64,000 bases of DNA from Colivivens sp963626085 (lineage in GTDB: Bacteria; Bacteroidota; Bacteroidia; Bacteroidales; Bacteroidaceae): the NCBI GenBank assembly GCA_963626085.1, contig CAVFVJ010000033.1, forward strand, positions 1 to 64,000, read 5' to 3'. Below the pieces are notes generated by a model. The model was not told the DNA's origin. It searched no databases and was given only the letters and a program-made list of their open reading frames with translations. The translations under genes and the position numbers were made by a program. Shown here piece by piece: positions 36,913 to 45,820 of the stretch; the stretch's first letter is position 1, and each line of letters opens with the position of its first letter.

Positions 36913-39159
36913 TCACACCGGATCCACATCGTAGCATATCTGCAGTCCGCTGGCACTCGGCTGTGCCATAATCTGCGACTGTACCGCAACTAGGATATCC
37001 CTCACCTTGGATACGGGCGAACGCTTCTCGAGCTTTACCATAATCTTGCGGATATGAAGCGACTGAACCTTAGACACTGGGGGACGATCGGGACCGAGCA
37101 CCCTGTCCCCGAACGACTGCCTGAGCAGTCGAGCCATGTCTGCAGCAAGCATCTCCACCCGTGCCGCATCACGGTGTCTCAGATACACGTTTATCAGACG
37201 GTAGTATGGAGGATAATGAAACAGTTCTCGTTCCTCCATCTGCATGTTGTACATCGACTCGTAGTCGTTCGCCACCACGAAAGCGATTGTCTCGGAGTCG
37301 ATGGAACGAGTCTGCAGTATCACCTTACCCTTACGGTGCTTTCGTCCTGCTCTGCCTGCCACCTGCGCCAGCACATGGAACGCCCGTTCGTGACTGCGGA
37401 AGTCGGGTATGTTGAGCATGGTGTCTGCATCCAGTATACCCACGACACTCACATTGTCGAAATCAAGTCCTTTGGTTATCATCTGCGTGCCGATGAGGAC
37501 ATCATACTTATGTTGTGAAAAGTCCTGTATGATACGCTCATAGGCAACCCTCGTATGCGCTGTGTCTATATCCATTCTCACTATCCGCGCTGAGGGGAAG
37601 TACTTACGGGTCACAGCCTCAATCTTTTCTGTTCCGATACCAATATCCATGAAGTCCGCCTCTCCGCAATTAGGGCAACTGGTGGGCATGTCGTACACCT
37701 TGCCACAGTAATGGCACACAAGTTGGTTGTGTCCCTTATGGTAGGTCAGGCTCACGTCACAATGGTCGCACCGCGGTACCCAGCCGCAGTTCTTGCATTG
37801 TATGAAGTTGGAGTAGCCACGACGATTCTGGAACAGTATCACCTGTTCTCCGTTGGCAAGTGACTCACCGATGGAATCAAGCAAGAGGGCAGAGAACGGT
37901 CCTTTCATACGTTTTTGGAAACGCAGACGCTTGATGTCAACAAGTTCTATGTCGGGCAGTTGCATATCCATGAAGCGTTTCGACAGGTACACATAACCGA
38001 ACTTACCAGACTTTGCCATATTGTATGTTTCAAGGCTTGGGGTGGCTGTTCCCAGCAGTGTCTTGGCCTTGAACTGTCTGGCAAGCACTATGGCACAGCT
38101 CCGGGCATGATAGCGCGGTGCCGGTTCCTGTTGCTTGTAGGATGTTTCATGCTCCTCATCCACTATCACCAGTCCGAGATTGATGAAAGGAAGGAAGACA
38201 GCAGACCGCACGCCCAGTATCAGCTGGAATGGTTCAGAGGAGAGTTGTTTTTGGTAGACCTCAACCCTTTCCGCATCGGAGAACTTGGAATGGTAGACTC
38301 CCATGCTGTTTCCGAACACACGCCGGAGACGTTCCGTGATTTGAGTCGTCAGTGCAATCTCTGGTAGGAGGTAGAGCACCTGCTTTCCTTCGCCTATAGC
38401 CCTTTCAATCTCATGTATGTATATCTCAGTCTTGCCGCTCGATGTCACTCCATGTAACAGCACCACATTCTTGTCCGCAAACTGTCTGTCAATTTCATCC
38501 AACGCCTGTTGCTGGTTCTCGTTCAACGGATTCAACGGCTGCCGCTCATATCCACCGCAATCCAACCGTCGTACTTCCTGTTCGTACTGCACGAGCAGCC
38601 GCTTGTCCACAAGTCCCTTAAGTGCTGCAGCTGTAGAAGAGCACATGTGCAACAGTTCCGACTTGCCCACAGGCTTAGGCTCAGCGAGTCTGCCGTAGCC
38701 CGACATCTCGATGTATGTCTCGAACAGTATCTGCTGTTTCTTTGTCTTCTTAAGGAAATTGAGTATGATGTCAAACTTCGAAGGGTCGACCGAATCCGCC
38801 AGCCGCACCAGTGTCTCCGTCCTGGGACGGAACCCGTTGTCCTTCAAACCAGCAGGTAGCGCAGCGTTGTACACGTCACCCAACGGACAGATGTAGTACT
38901 TGGCAATCCACTCCCACAGTTCGAGTTGTTTCGGAAGTACTACAGGCACTTGGTCAATCAGACGAGACAGCGGTTTCATCGTATAGCCGATAGGACGGTC
39001 ATCATGCAGTCTGCGCACTATCCCCACATAGGTCTTGCGTTGACCGAACGGCACGAGTACACGACAGCCAACACGGACACTCTCCCCGATTTCATCGGGA
39101 ACACTATAGGTATAGCTGTCCTGCAAGGGCAGCGGCAATATGACATCTGCGTATTTCAC
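36913..39159 (-). CDS. priA: Primosomal replication-restart helicase PriA
   Basis: PriA recognises stalled forks and reloads the replisome. The 748-residue protein has the N-terminal DNA-binding domain (YADVILPLPL), Walker A GVTSSGKTEIY, the DEEH box, and a zinc-binding region with paired cysteines (CKNCGWVPRCDHC ... CHYCGKVYD ... CPNCGE). Helicase motif GTQMITKGLDFDNV and the AGRAGR motif are also present. The start codon is GTG at 39159-39157, required to keep the conserved N terminus. A TAACTTTG element ends only 4 nt before it, so the mRNA may be leaderless. Confidence 0.96.
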   Translation of the reverse strand: MKYADVILPLPLQDSYTYSVPDEIGESVRVGCRVLVPFGQRKTYVGIVRRLHDDRPIGYTMKPLSRLIDQVPVVLPKQLELWEWIAKYYICPLGDVYNAALPAGLKDNGFRPRTETLVRLADSVDPSKFDIILNFLKKTKKQQILFETYIEMSGYGRLAEPKPVGKSELLHMCSSTAAALKGLVDKRLLVQYEQEVRRLDCGGYERQPLNPLNENQQQALDEIDRQFADKNVVLLHGVTSSGKTEIYIHEIERAIGEGKQVLYLLPEIALTTQITERLRRVFGNSMGVYHSKFSDAERVEVYQKQLSSEPFQLILGVRSAVFLPFINLGLVIVDEEHETSYKQQEPAPRYHARSCAIVLARQFKAKTLLGTATPSLETYNMAKSGKFGYVYLSKRFMDMQLPDIELVDIKRLRFQKRMKGPFSALLLDSIGESLANGEQVILFQNRRGYSNFIQCKNCGWVPRCDHCDVSLTYHKGHNQLVCHYCGKVYDMPTSCPNCGEADFMDIGIGTEKIEAVTRKYFPSARIVRMDIDTAHTRVAYERIIQDFSQHKYDVLIGTQMITKGLDFDNVSVVGILDADTMLNIPDFRSHERAFHVLAQVAGRAGRKHRKGKVILQTRSIDSETIAFVVANDYESMYNMQMEERELFHYPPYYRLINVYLRHRDAARVEMLAADMARLLRQSFGDRVLGPDRPPVSKVQSLHIRKIMVKLEKRSPVSKVRDILVAVQSQIMAQPSASGLQICYDVDPV

Positions 39160-39163
39160 GTTG

Positions 39164-39171
39164 CAAAGTTA
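39164..39171 (-). promoter_or_regulatory. -7 promoter element (TAACTTTG on minus) immediately before priA
   Basis: CAAAGTTA reads TAACTTTG on the minus strand and is only 4 nt from the GTG start of priA. No clear -33 element is present. If used, transcription would begin at or next to the start codon. Confidence 0.5.
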
Positions 39172-39220
39172 ATAAAATACTCGAGACGAACGATATCTAG
39201 TTAATAGCTTTTTGAACGAA

Positions 39221-39260
39221 CGTGCCTCCGCCAGTTATGTGACGGAGGCACGTATTTTTT
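39221..39260 (+). terminator. Hairpin with T tract between priA and the barrel gene
   Basis: CGTGCCTCCG (39221-39230) pairs with CGGAGGCACG (39243-39252) and is followed by TATTTTTT on the plus strand. No plus-strand gene precedes it. On the minus strand, where the barrel gene ends at 39276, the hairpin is followed by TTCGTTC only. It most likely ends the barrel transcript or blocks antisense transcription into that gene. Confidence 0.6.
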
Positions 39261-39275
39261 ATAGTGACTAAGCGT

Positions 39276-39896
39276 TTAGAACAGATAAGTTAGGGATATC
39301 TGATGAGTGTTATTCTTCAACTTGCCTTTCACGATATCCTGACCTAAGGCAGACACTTTTAGGTCTGCAGTCTCACCCACTGCAATATTGTAATTGTAAC
39401 CGAGTCGAATGTGACTGCGAACAGTTACACCAGCACCCACATTCCATGAAAACTCAGACTTTTTCAGTTCCCAGTCACCGTTCAAGTCTGAGAGAGCCCA
39501 ACTTCTGTCACCCACGTTGAAGGCGAACTGGGGACCGGTAGCCACGTAAACACTTGCCAAACTACTGAATCCGAGCGTATACTTCACATTTATTGGAATG
39601 TCAATGTAATGCAGGGTTTTGTTCACCTCCTTGTCCTGTACTGATGCGCCTGCTACCTTGTTGTCATAAATCAGTGAGATGTCAGCCCCAAGACCCACTA
39701 TAGGAAGAGTGACATCTGCTGTGATGCCAGCAAAGAAACCAGTGCGGTTCTCTCCGTCAAGGTTAGATTCAACATCATTCAAACTGACCTTATTCACATT
39801 CAAACCAGCCTTAACACCAAACTGTATCTGGGCTTGTGCAGGTACAGCGATAACGAACGCCGCAACAACTGCGATGATACTGATTGCTTTTTTCAT
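39276..39896 (-). CDS. Outer-membrane beta-barrel protein (OmpX/PorT-like)
   Basis: The 206-residue exported protein has a signal peptide (about 1-22, ending AQAQ) and an eight-strand barrel pattern beginning IQFGVKAGLNVNKV and ending with aromatic residues (ISLTYLF). It matches the broad outer-membrane beta-barrel / PorT-type family of Bacteroidota, mostly of unknown function. The ATG at 39896 gives the signal peptide; the frame extends upstream to 40034 but that part covers the promoter. It has its own promoter. Confidence 0.85.
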   Translation of the reverse strand: MKKAISIIAVVAAFVIAVPAQAQIQFGVKAGLNVNKVSLNDVESNLDGENRTGFFAGITADVTLPIVGLGADISLIYDNKVAGASVQDKEVNKTLHYIDIPINVKYTLGFSSLASVYVATGPQFAFNVGDRSWALSDLNGDWELKKSEFSWNVGAGVTVRSHIRLGYNYNIAVGETADLKVSALGQDIVKGKLKNNTHQISLTYLF

Positions 39897-39929
39897 AATC
39901 ATTCTATCAATTAATTGTTTTTGTGACGG

Positions 39930-39960
39930 CAAAGGTAGAACAATTTTACAGCACCACAAA
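39930..39960 (-). promoter_or_regulatory. Promoter (TTTG / TACCTTTG on minus) for the barrel protein
   Basis: CAAAGGTA at 39930-39937 reads TACCTTTG on the minus strand, with TTTG (CAAA at 39957-39960) 19 bp upstream. The leader is about 30 nt. Confidence 0.75.
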
Positions 39961-40104
39961 ATTATACCCAATTTATTTTGTGACCAAGTGCAAAGCAGAC
40001 ATTCAAGTCCACCAAATACCCCACCAAGTACCATAATATAAAAGCGTTGATAATCAGCTTAGAGGAAAAACGAAGAAGAAGACCACGAAAAAGTTTGAAA
40101 ATAA

Positions 40105-40134
40105 ATGTGGTGGAATGTGGTGGAATGTGGAGAA
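40105..40134 (+). promoter_or_regulatory. Probable MraZ operator: three 10-bp direct repeats
   Basis: ATGTGGTGGA occurs at 40105-40114 and 40115-40124, and ATGTGGAGAA at 40125-40134, one DNA turn apart. MraZ proteins bind direct TGGG-type repeats with 10-bp period upstream of mraZ. These GTGG repeats lie just upstream of, and partly over the -33 position of, the mraZ -7 element, which fits autorepression of the dcw cluster. Confidence 0.75.
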
Positions 40135-40141
40135 AAATCCC

Positions 40142-40149
40142 TACTTTTG
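40142..40149 (+). promoter_or_regulatory. -7 promoter element (TACTTTTG) for the dcw cluster
   Basis: TACTTTTG lies 26 bp before the mraZ ATG at 40176 and 7 bp after the GTGG repeats. It is probably the main dcw promoter: I saw no other TAnnTTTG element in the gaps I examined downstream before ftsZ. Confidence 0.7.
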
Positions 40150-40175
40150 CATTCACAAACGAAAAGTAAGAATTG

Positions 40176-40634
40176 ATGCGGTTCATAGGAGACTACATAG
40201 CAAAGACTGACACCAAAGGAAGGGTATTCCTGCCGGCACCGTTCAGGAAGGTTCTCGAAGCGGAAGACGAGAAGAGATTCGTCTTGCGCACCGACCTTTT
40301 CCAAAAGTGCTTGGTACTGTATCCAGAGAGCCTTTGGAACAGTATGCTGGACACCCTCGGGCAAAGACTCAACCGATGGAACGGACAGCATCAGCAGATA
40401 CTCCGTCAGTTCCTTGCCGATGCCGAGATCATCGAATTGGACGGCAACGGACGTTTTCTGATGAACAAACACAAACTCCAGTATGCTGGCATAACACAAG
40501 AAGTGAGGTTCCTGGCGGTAGACGACCATATCGAGGTATGGGACAAGCAGAGGTGCGAGGATGTCCTCAAAGAGGATGCCGGACTGGGCGAGGATTTGCA
40601 GGGCATCATGGCGGAACTGTCCGTAAACATCTAA
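40176..40634 (+). CDS. mraZ: Transcriptional regulator MraZ
   Basis: MraZ is a DNA-binding protein of the AbrB/SpoVT fold that assembles into rings and represses its own dcw promoter in several bacteria. The 152-residue protein has two similar halves, each with the conserved core: DTKGRVFLPAPFR at about 13-25 and ELDGNGRFLMNKHKLQYA at about 88-105. The ATG at 40176 (MRFIGDY) was preferred over a TTG one codon earlier. The operator repeats immediately upstream support the call. Confidence 0.95.
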   Translation: MRFIGDYIAKTDTKGRVFLPAPFRKVLEAEDEKRFVLRTDLFQKCLVLYPESLWNSMLDTLGQRLNRWNGQHQQILRQFLADAEIIELDGNGRFLMNKHKLQYAGITQEVRFLAVDDHIEVWDKQRCEDVLKEDAGLGEDLQGIMAELSVNI

Positions 40635-40648
40635 ACGCTCTACCAATC

Positions 40649-41569
40649 ATGACCACAGACACTGTGACATACCACATACCGGTACTTCTCAAACCGAGTA
40701 TCGACGGCATGAATATCCGTCGGGACGGAGTTTATGTGGACGTGACCTTCGGAGGAGGAGGACACAGCAAGGAAATACTTGGCAGACTGAAAGGCGATGC
40801 ACGCCTTTACAGCTTTGATCAGGATGCAGATGCGGAAAGGAACATTATCACAAACGCCAACCGCTTCACTTTCGTGCGAAGCAATTTTCGGTATCTGAAA
40901 AACTTTATGAAGTTTTACGGAGAAGATGGCGGAATTGATGGTCTGTTGGCAGACCTTGGCGTATCGTCACATCATTTCGACGACAAGGAGAGAGGTTTTT
41001 CCTTTCGGTTCGACAGCCCACTCGACATGAGGATGAACCAAAAAGCAAGCACCACTGCTGCTGACATCGTGAACAGCTACAGTGAAGAACAACTTGCAAC
41101 AATACTTCATCTTTACGGTGAAATCAAGAACAGTCGACAGATGGCAGCTGCCATCGTAAAAAAAAGAGGCGACAAGCCTATACTGACAACTGGAGATTTG
41201 GCAGACACCTTGCAACGATTTCTCGGCAGAGACAGGGAAAAGAAAGACATGGCAAAAGTGTTTCAAGCACTGAGGATAGAGGTCAATCACGAGATGGATG
41301 CGCTCAAGGAAATGCTCGACGCAGCCACAGAGTTGTTGAAGCCGGGAGGACGTTTGGTTGTCATCACCTACCACTCGCTGGAAGACAGAATGGTAAAGAA
41401 CGTCATGAAGACAGGTAATGCCAACGGGCAGGAAGATAAGGATTTTTACGGGAAAAGCCAAACACCGTTTAGGATAATCACCAAAAAGCCTGTCACGCCC
41501 GACACGGAAGAGTTGGAGAACAACCCACGTTCACGAAGTGCAAAACTACGGATAGCGGAGAAAATCTAA
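40649..41569 (+). CDS. rsmH: 16S rRNA m4C1402 methyltransferase RsmH
   Basis: The enzyme N4-methylates C1402 of 16S rRNA (formerly MraW). Its 306 residues show the start YHIPVLLKPSID, the SAM-binding DVTFGGGGHSKEIL, LADLGVSSHHFDDKERGFSFR, and the C-terminal ITYHSLEDRMVKN and RSAKLRIAEK. The ATG at 40649 gives the family start; upstream in-frame codons would overlap mraZ. The second position in the dcw cluster is typical. Confidence 0.97.
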   Translation: MTTDTVTYHIPVLLKPSIDGMNIRRDGVYVDVTFGGGGHSKEILGRLKGDARLYSFDQDADAERNIITNANRFTFVRSNFRYLKNFMKFYGEDGGIDGLLADLGVSSHHFDDKERGFSFRFDSPLDMRMNQKASTTAADIVNSYSEEQLATILHLYGEIKNSRQMAAAIVKKRGDKPILTTGDLADTLQRFLGRDREKKDMAKVFQALRIEVNHEMDALKEMLDAATELLKPGGRLVVITYHSLEDRMVKNVMKTGNANGQEDKDFYGKSQTPFRIITKKPVTPDTEELENNPRSRSAKLRIAEKI

Positions 41570-41588
41570 GGTCAAACAAAGGACACCG

Positions 41589-42065
41589 ATGAAAGAAGAA
41601 GACAATAACACCAACGTACCACTCGACGGAGAACTGAGAAAAAAACAGCCCGAGGAGAATGAAATCGTGGAGCAGCAAGAGGCGATAAAAGCAATCAAGA
41701 AGTTCGCTGACGAAGATGAGGATGAAGACAGTTTTGGAGAAATCAGTCTGAAGTCCATCATTGGGGGCGACATCCTTCAGAGTCACTTCATGCAACATCA
41801 GGTATTGTTTTTCATGTTCATCGTGGTACTCACACTTCTTTACACTGGCAACCGCTACGCCAGCCAAAAAGAGGCTCTGCTCATCGACAGCCTGAAGATA
41901 GAACTGCAAGAAGAACGCTACAAGGTGCTGACCATAGAGAGCGAGTTGCTTAATGCCAGCCGCCAATCAGAAATCATAAAACTACTAAAGGCAAACGGAG
42001 ACTCAATGCTCATCAACACAACCACACCACCGTTTGAGATGAAGAAAGAGACGAACGAAAACTGA
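41589..42065 (+). CDS. ftsL: FtsL-like septal protein
   Basis: The 158-residue protein is a bitopic membrane protein in the ftsL position between rsmH and ftsI. A long acidic cytoplasmic N terminus (about 1-72, with ADEDEDEDSFGE) precedes one membrane segment (about 73-92) and a periplasmic coiled coil (about 95-135). FtsL bridges FtsQ and the FtsW-FtsI synthase in the divisome. Primary sequence similarity in this family is weak, so the name rests on topology and position. Confidence 0.85.
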   Translation: MKEEDNNTNVPLDGELRKKQPEENEIVEQQEAIKAIKKFADEDEDEDSFGEISLKSIIGGDILQSHFMQHQVLFFMFIVVLTLLYTGNRYASQKEALLIDSLKIELQEERYKVLTIESELLNASRQSEIIKLLKANGDSMLINTTTPPFEMKKETNEN

Positions 42066-42082
42066 CAAGAGAACGAGGCAGA

Positions 42083-44302
42083 ATGAAGTTTAACAAAAAA
42101 TACATATCAGAACAGTCCATAATCATTACCATCATTGCGTTTGTATTTGGTATCGGCATTGTCGGCTTCATGCTGAAAACCATGACCATAGACAAACAAA
42201 AATGGGAAAACATCAGGAAGAAGGAGTTCGAGAAAGACAGTATGGACGTAAGACCTCTGAGAGGAAACATACTATCGTCTGACGGACAACTGATGGCGAG
42301 CAGTCTGCCCGACTACAAGGTGTACATTGACTTCAAATCTGGCCTTTCCAGCAAAGCCATCAAGAACAAGGTGTTCTCACACAACGACTCACTGACGTAC
42401 CAAACCAAAGACTCACTCTTTCACGGTATAGGTGTCAAGTATGCCACAAGCCTAGACTCCATCTGCAATGGGCTTGCAACACTCTGTCCCATCATGACGG
42501 CTAAAGAATACCGTGACAGGCTGGCAAAAGGATGGGAAGCACAGAGCCGTTACTTCGAGATATGCAAGGGGACGACACTCAACTACATACAGTACAAGGA
42601 TCTAATGTCACTACCATTCTTCAAAGATTACGAGAAAAGCAAATACTTCGTCGGACTGACGATAGAACAGAGGAACAACCGCAAGAAGCCGTTCGGTACA
42701 CTTGCCAAACGTACCCTCGGTGAGATGTACGGTGCCAAGGACTCCGCACGCTCGGGATTGGAACTGGCATACGATTCCATTCTCAAAGGCGTACCAGGTA
42801 TCAAGCACAGGAGAAAGATACTGAACAAGTACGTAGATCTCATTGATGTCAAGCCACAAAATGGCTGTGACATAGTGACATCTATCGACGTGACCATGCA
42901 AGATATCTGCGAAAGCGCCCTCCGTCATGAGTTCGAAGTCATCAAGGGAACAGGAGGTCTTGCAGACATGGGAGTAGTTGTACTTATGGAGACCAAGACA
43001 GGAGATGTGAAAGGGATTGTAAACCTCTCACTTTACGATGACGGCAACTACTACGAGGCACGCAACTTCGCACTGGCCGCCTTGATGGAACCCGGCTCGA
43101 CGTTCAAAACAGCCTCCATACTGGTGGGACTGGACGACGGAGAATTGACTTTGAACGACCATGTAGACGGAAGTGGAGGTGTATTCAACATGTATGGTGC
43201 ACGCATGAGAGACCACAACTGGAATCGTGGAGGTTACGGTGACATGGATGTCGCCCACACACTGATGTACTCATCAAACATCGGTGTGAGCCGCCTCATC
43301 GATGCACACTACCATAATAATCCAGAGAAATTCGTGGAAGGGCTACACCGGGTGGGAATAGGCGCACCGCTCGGACTCAAGTTTGTAGGATCTGCAGATC
43401 CTGTAATCCGGACGCCGAAGCCAGACAGAAGCAACTGGTCGAAGACTGCGCTGGCATGGATGTCTATTGGTTACGAAACACAGATACCTCCTATATCGAC
43501 AGTCACGTTCTACAACGCCATAGCCAACAATGGGAAGATGGTGAGACCACGATTTGTCAAAGCCATACAACAGGATGGTCGCATCGTCAAAGAATGTCCT
43601 GTGGAAGTGATAAAGGAACAAATTGCCAAACCCCAATCAATACAACAGATACAGGACATACTGGTGAGGGTCGTCAAGGAAGGCGTTGGAAAAAAAGCAG
43701 GAAGTAAGTACTTTCAAGTGGCTGGCAAGACAGGCACAGCACAAATAGGCGGAAAGGGAGGATATAAAGGAGGAGGCCACTTGGTGAGTTTCTGCGGTTA
43801 TTTCCCTGCTGAAGCCCCACAATACACTTGTATCGTAGCCATACGACTCGCATACGGTCTTGCATCGGGAGGAGGACAGGCTGGTCCCGTATTCAAGAAA
43901 ATAGCAGAAAGCATATATGCAAATGCCGTGACCACAGACCTTACGAACTACGAGGATACGCTGGCTGTACATGTACCTTACGTGAAGAACGGAGACTTGA
44001 ATGCGACAAAAGCGATACTCTCCACACTCAACATACCGTTTCACTCTCCTGTAATCACTACAGACGAAATCGGAGAGGCTATAAGCGACGAGACAAGGGT
44101 CACACTGTCTGTAAGGGATAACGACTACCAACGGATACCCGACTTGACAGGCATGGGACTTCGCGACGCTGTCTACGAAATTGAGCGCAGGGGCATGAGG
44201 GTGAAAGTAAAGGGTATTGGTAGCGTTAAACGGCAAAGCGTGGAAGCTGGAAGTGAGGTAACGCCAAAGAGAGTGGTCGTCATCGAACTTGGCACGAACT
44301 GA
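42083..44302 (+). CDS. ftsI: Septal transpeptidase FtsI (PBP3) with PASTA domain
   Basis: The class B PBP cross-links septal peptidoglycan with FtsW. It has an N-terminal membrane anchor (about 13-32), a dimerisation domain with RPLRGNILSSDGQ, and a transpeptidase domain with Ser339-Thr-Phe-Lys342, Ser397-Ser-Asn399 and Lys549-Thr-Gly. A single C-terminal PASTA domain (about residues 680-739, IPDLTGMGLRDAVYEIERRG) may sense wall fragments. The length of 739 residues is normal for Bacteroidota. Confidence 0.96.
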   Translation: MKFNKKYISEQSIIITIIAFVFGIGIVGFMLKTMTIDKQKWENIRKKEFEKDSMDVRPLRGNILSSDGQLMASSLPDYKVYIDFKSGLSSKAIKNKVFSHNDSLTYQTKDSLFHGIGVKYATSLDSICNGLATLCPIMTAKEYRDRLAKGWEAQSRYFEICKGTTLNYIQYKDLMSLPFFKDYEKSKYFVGLTIEQRNNRKKPFGTLAKRTLGEMYGAKDSARSGLELAYDSILKGVPGIKHRRKILNKYVDLIDVKPQNGCDIVTSIDVTMQDICESALRHEFEVIKGTGGLADMGVVVLMETKTGDVKGIVNLSLYDDGNYYEARNFALAALMEPGSTFKTASILVGLDDGELTLNDHVDGSGGVFNMYGARMRDHNWNRGGYGDMDVAHTLMYSSNIGVSRLIDAHYHNNPEKFVEGLHRVGIGAPLGLKFVGSADPVIRTPKPDRSNWSKTALAWMSIGYETQIPPISTVTFYNAIANNGKMVRPRFVKAIQQDGRIVKECPVEVIKEQIAKPQSIQQIQDILVRVVKEGVGKKAGSKYFQVAGKTGTAQIGGKGGYKGGGHLVSFCGYFPAEAPQYTCIVAIRLAYGLASGGGQAGPVFKKIAESIYANAVTTDLTNYEDTLAVHVPYVKNGDLNATKAILSTLNIPFHSPVITTDEIGEAISDETRVTLSVRDNDYQRIPDLTGMGLRDAVYEIERRGMRVKVKGIGSVKRQSVEAGSEVTPKRVVVIELGTN

Positions 44303-44337
44303 CTGTCTATAACCAGAGATAATAAAAAAAACAATAT

Positions 44338-45795
44338 ATGAAGATTGACGAATTATTAGAAGGAATAAAGGTCATCGAGACAAAGGGCGATGACAAAAAA
44401 GACATAAAGGGTGTCAACATCAACTCACGCCTAATAGACAAAGGTCACATGTTCATCGCAGTCAGAGGGACACAAACCGATGGACACAAGTACATCGGTA
44501 AGGCCATTGAATCAGGGGCTTCTGCCATAGTGTGTGAAGAACTACCTGACACGCTCAACAAAGATGTTACATACATCAAAGTGGCAAACACAGAACATAT
44601 TGTAGGCAATATTGCCACAGTATTCTATGGAAAACCGTCAGAAAAGCTAAAGCTCGTGGGAGTCACTGGTACCAACGGAAAAACCACCATCGCAACCACA
44701 CTCTACAATATGTTCCGTTACATGGGACACAAAGTCGGCTTGCTTTCGACTGTCGTGAACTATATCGACGGACAGGCAATACCGACAGAGCACACCACCC
44801 CAGACCCGATAACTCTCAACCAACTCCTTGCACAAATGGTTGAGGCTGAATGCGAGTATGCCTTCATGGAAGTCAGTTCCCACTCCATTGTACAGAACAG
44901 AATCGGGGGGCTTAGATTCGTCGGAGGCATCTTCACAAATATCACACGTGACCACCTCGACTACCACAAGACTTTTGAAAACTATATCAAGGCGAAGAAA
45001 CTTTTCTTCGACAATCTTCCGACTGACGCTTACGCCATCACAAACCTCGACGATAAACATGGCATGGTAATGGTGCAAAACACAAAAGCCACAGTAAAGA
45101 CCTACTCCATAGCACAACCCGCAGACTTCAAGGCTAGGATTATAGAATGTCATTTCGCAGGGATGTACCTTGACATAAATAATAAGGAAGTGGGAGTAAG
45201 CTTCATCGGTAAGTTCAATGTGTCCAACCTACTGGCCGTGTACGGTGCAGCAGTGATGTTGGGCAAGCAACCACAAGAGACACTCGTTGCCATGAGTGCG
45301 ATGAAACCAGTGAGCGGACGACTAGAGGCACTCAACTCACCCACAGGTTACACAGTTGTAGTGGATTATGCGCACACGCCCGATGCCTTAGAGAATGTGC
45401 TCAATGCCATCCACGGAGTACTCGAAGGCAAAGGCAAGGTCATCACCGTTTGTGGTGCCGGTGGTAACCGCGACAAAGGTAAACGACCGCTGATGGCGCA
45501 AGAGTCCGTGAAGCAGAGCGACCGAGTCATCATCACCAGCGACAACCCCCGGTTCGAGGAGCCGCAAGATATCATCAACGACATGCTGGCTGGACTCGAC
45601 AGTGAGCAAATGAATAAGGTTATAGCGATTGCCGACCGCCGAGAAGCTATCAAAGCGGCATGTATGATGGCACAAAAAGGAGATGTCGTACTGGTGGCAG
45701 GCAAGGGGCACGAGGACTATCAAGAGATAAAGGGAATCAAACACCATTTCGACGACAAGGAAGAAGTGGAGAAGATATTCAATAAGTGCAAGTAA
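44338..45795 (+). CDS. murE: UDP-MurNAc-tripeptide synthetase MurE (meso-DAP type)
   Basis: This Mur ligase adds the third residue to the peptidoglycan stem. Its 485 residues include the ATP loop GVTGTNGKTTIATTLYN and the specificity motif Asp402-Asn-Pro-Arg405 (DNPRFEEP), which in MurE enzymes marks meso-diaminopimelate rather than lysine. It lies 35 bp after ftsI. Confidence 0.97.
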   Translation: MKIDELLEGIKVIETKGDDKKDIKGVNINSRLIDKGHMFIAVRGTQTDGHKYIGKAIESGASAIVCEELPDTLNKDVTYIKVANTEHIVGNIATVFYGKPSEKLKLVGVTGTNGKTTIATTLYNMFRYMGHKVGLLSTVVNYIDGQAIPTEHTTPDPITLNQLLAQMVEAECEYAFMEVSSHSIVQNRIGGLRFVGGIFTNITRDHLDYHKTFENYIKAKKLFFDNLPTDAYAITNLDDKHGMVMVQNTKATVKTYSIAQPADFKARIIECHFAGMYLDINNKEVGVSFIGKFNVSNLLAVYGAAVMLGKQPQETLVAMSAMKPVSGRLEALNSPTGYTVVVDYAHTPDALENVLNAIHGVLEGKGKVITVCGAGGNRDKGKRPLMAQESVKQSDRVIITSDNPRFEEPQDIINDMLAGLDSEQMNKVIAIADRREAIKAACMMAQKGDVVLVAGKGHEDYQEIKGIKHHFDDKEEVEKIFNKCK

Positions 45796-45820
45796 TATCA
45801 ACAGACAAACAAGTAACCCC

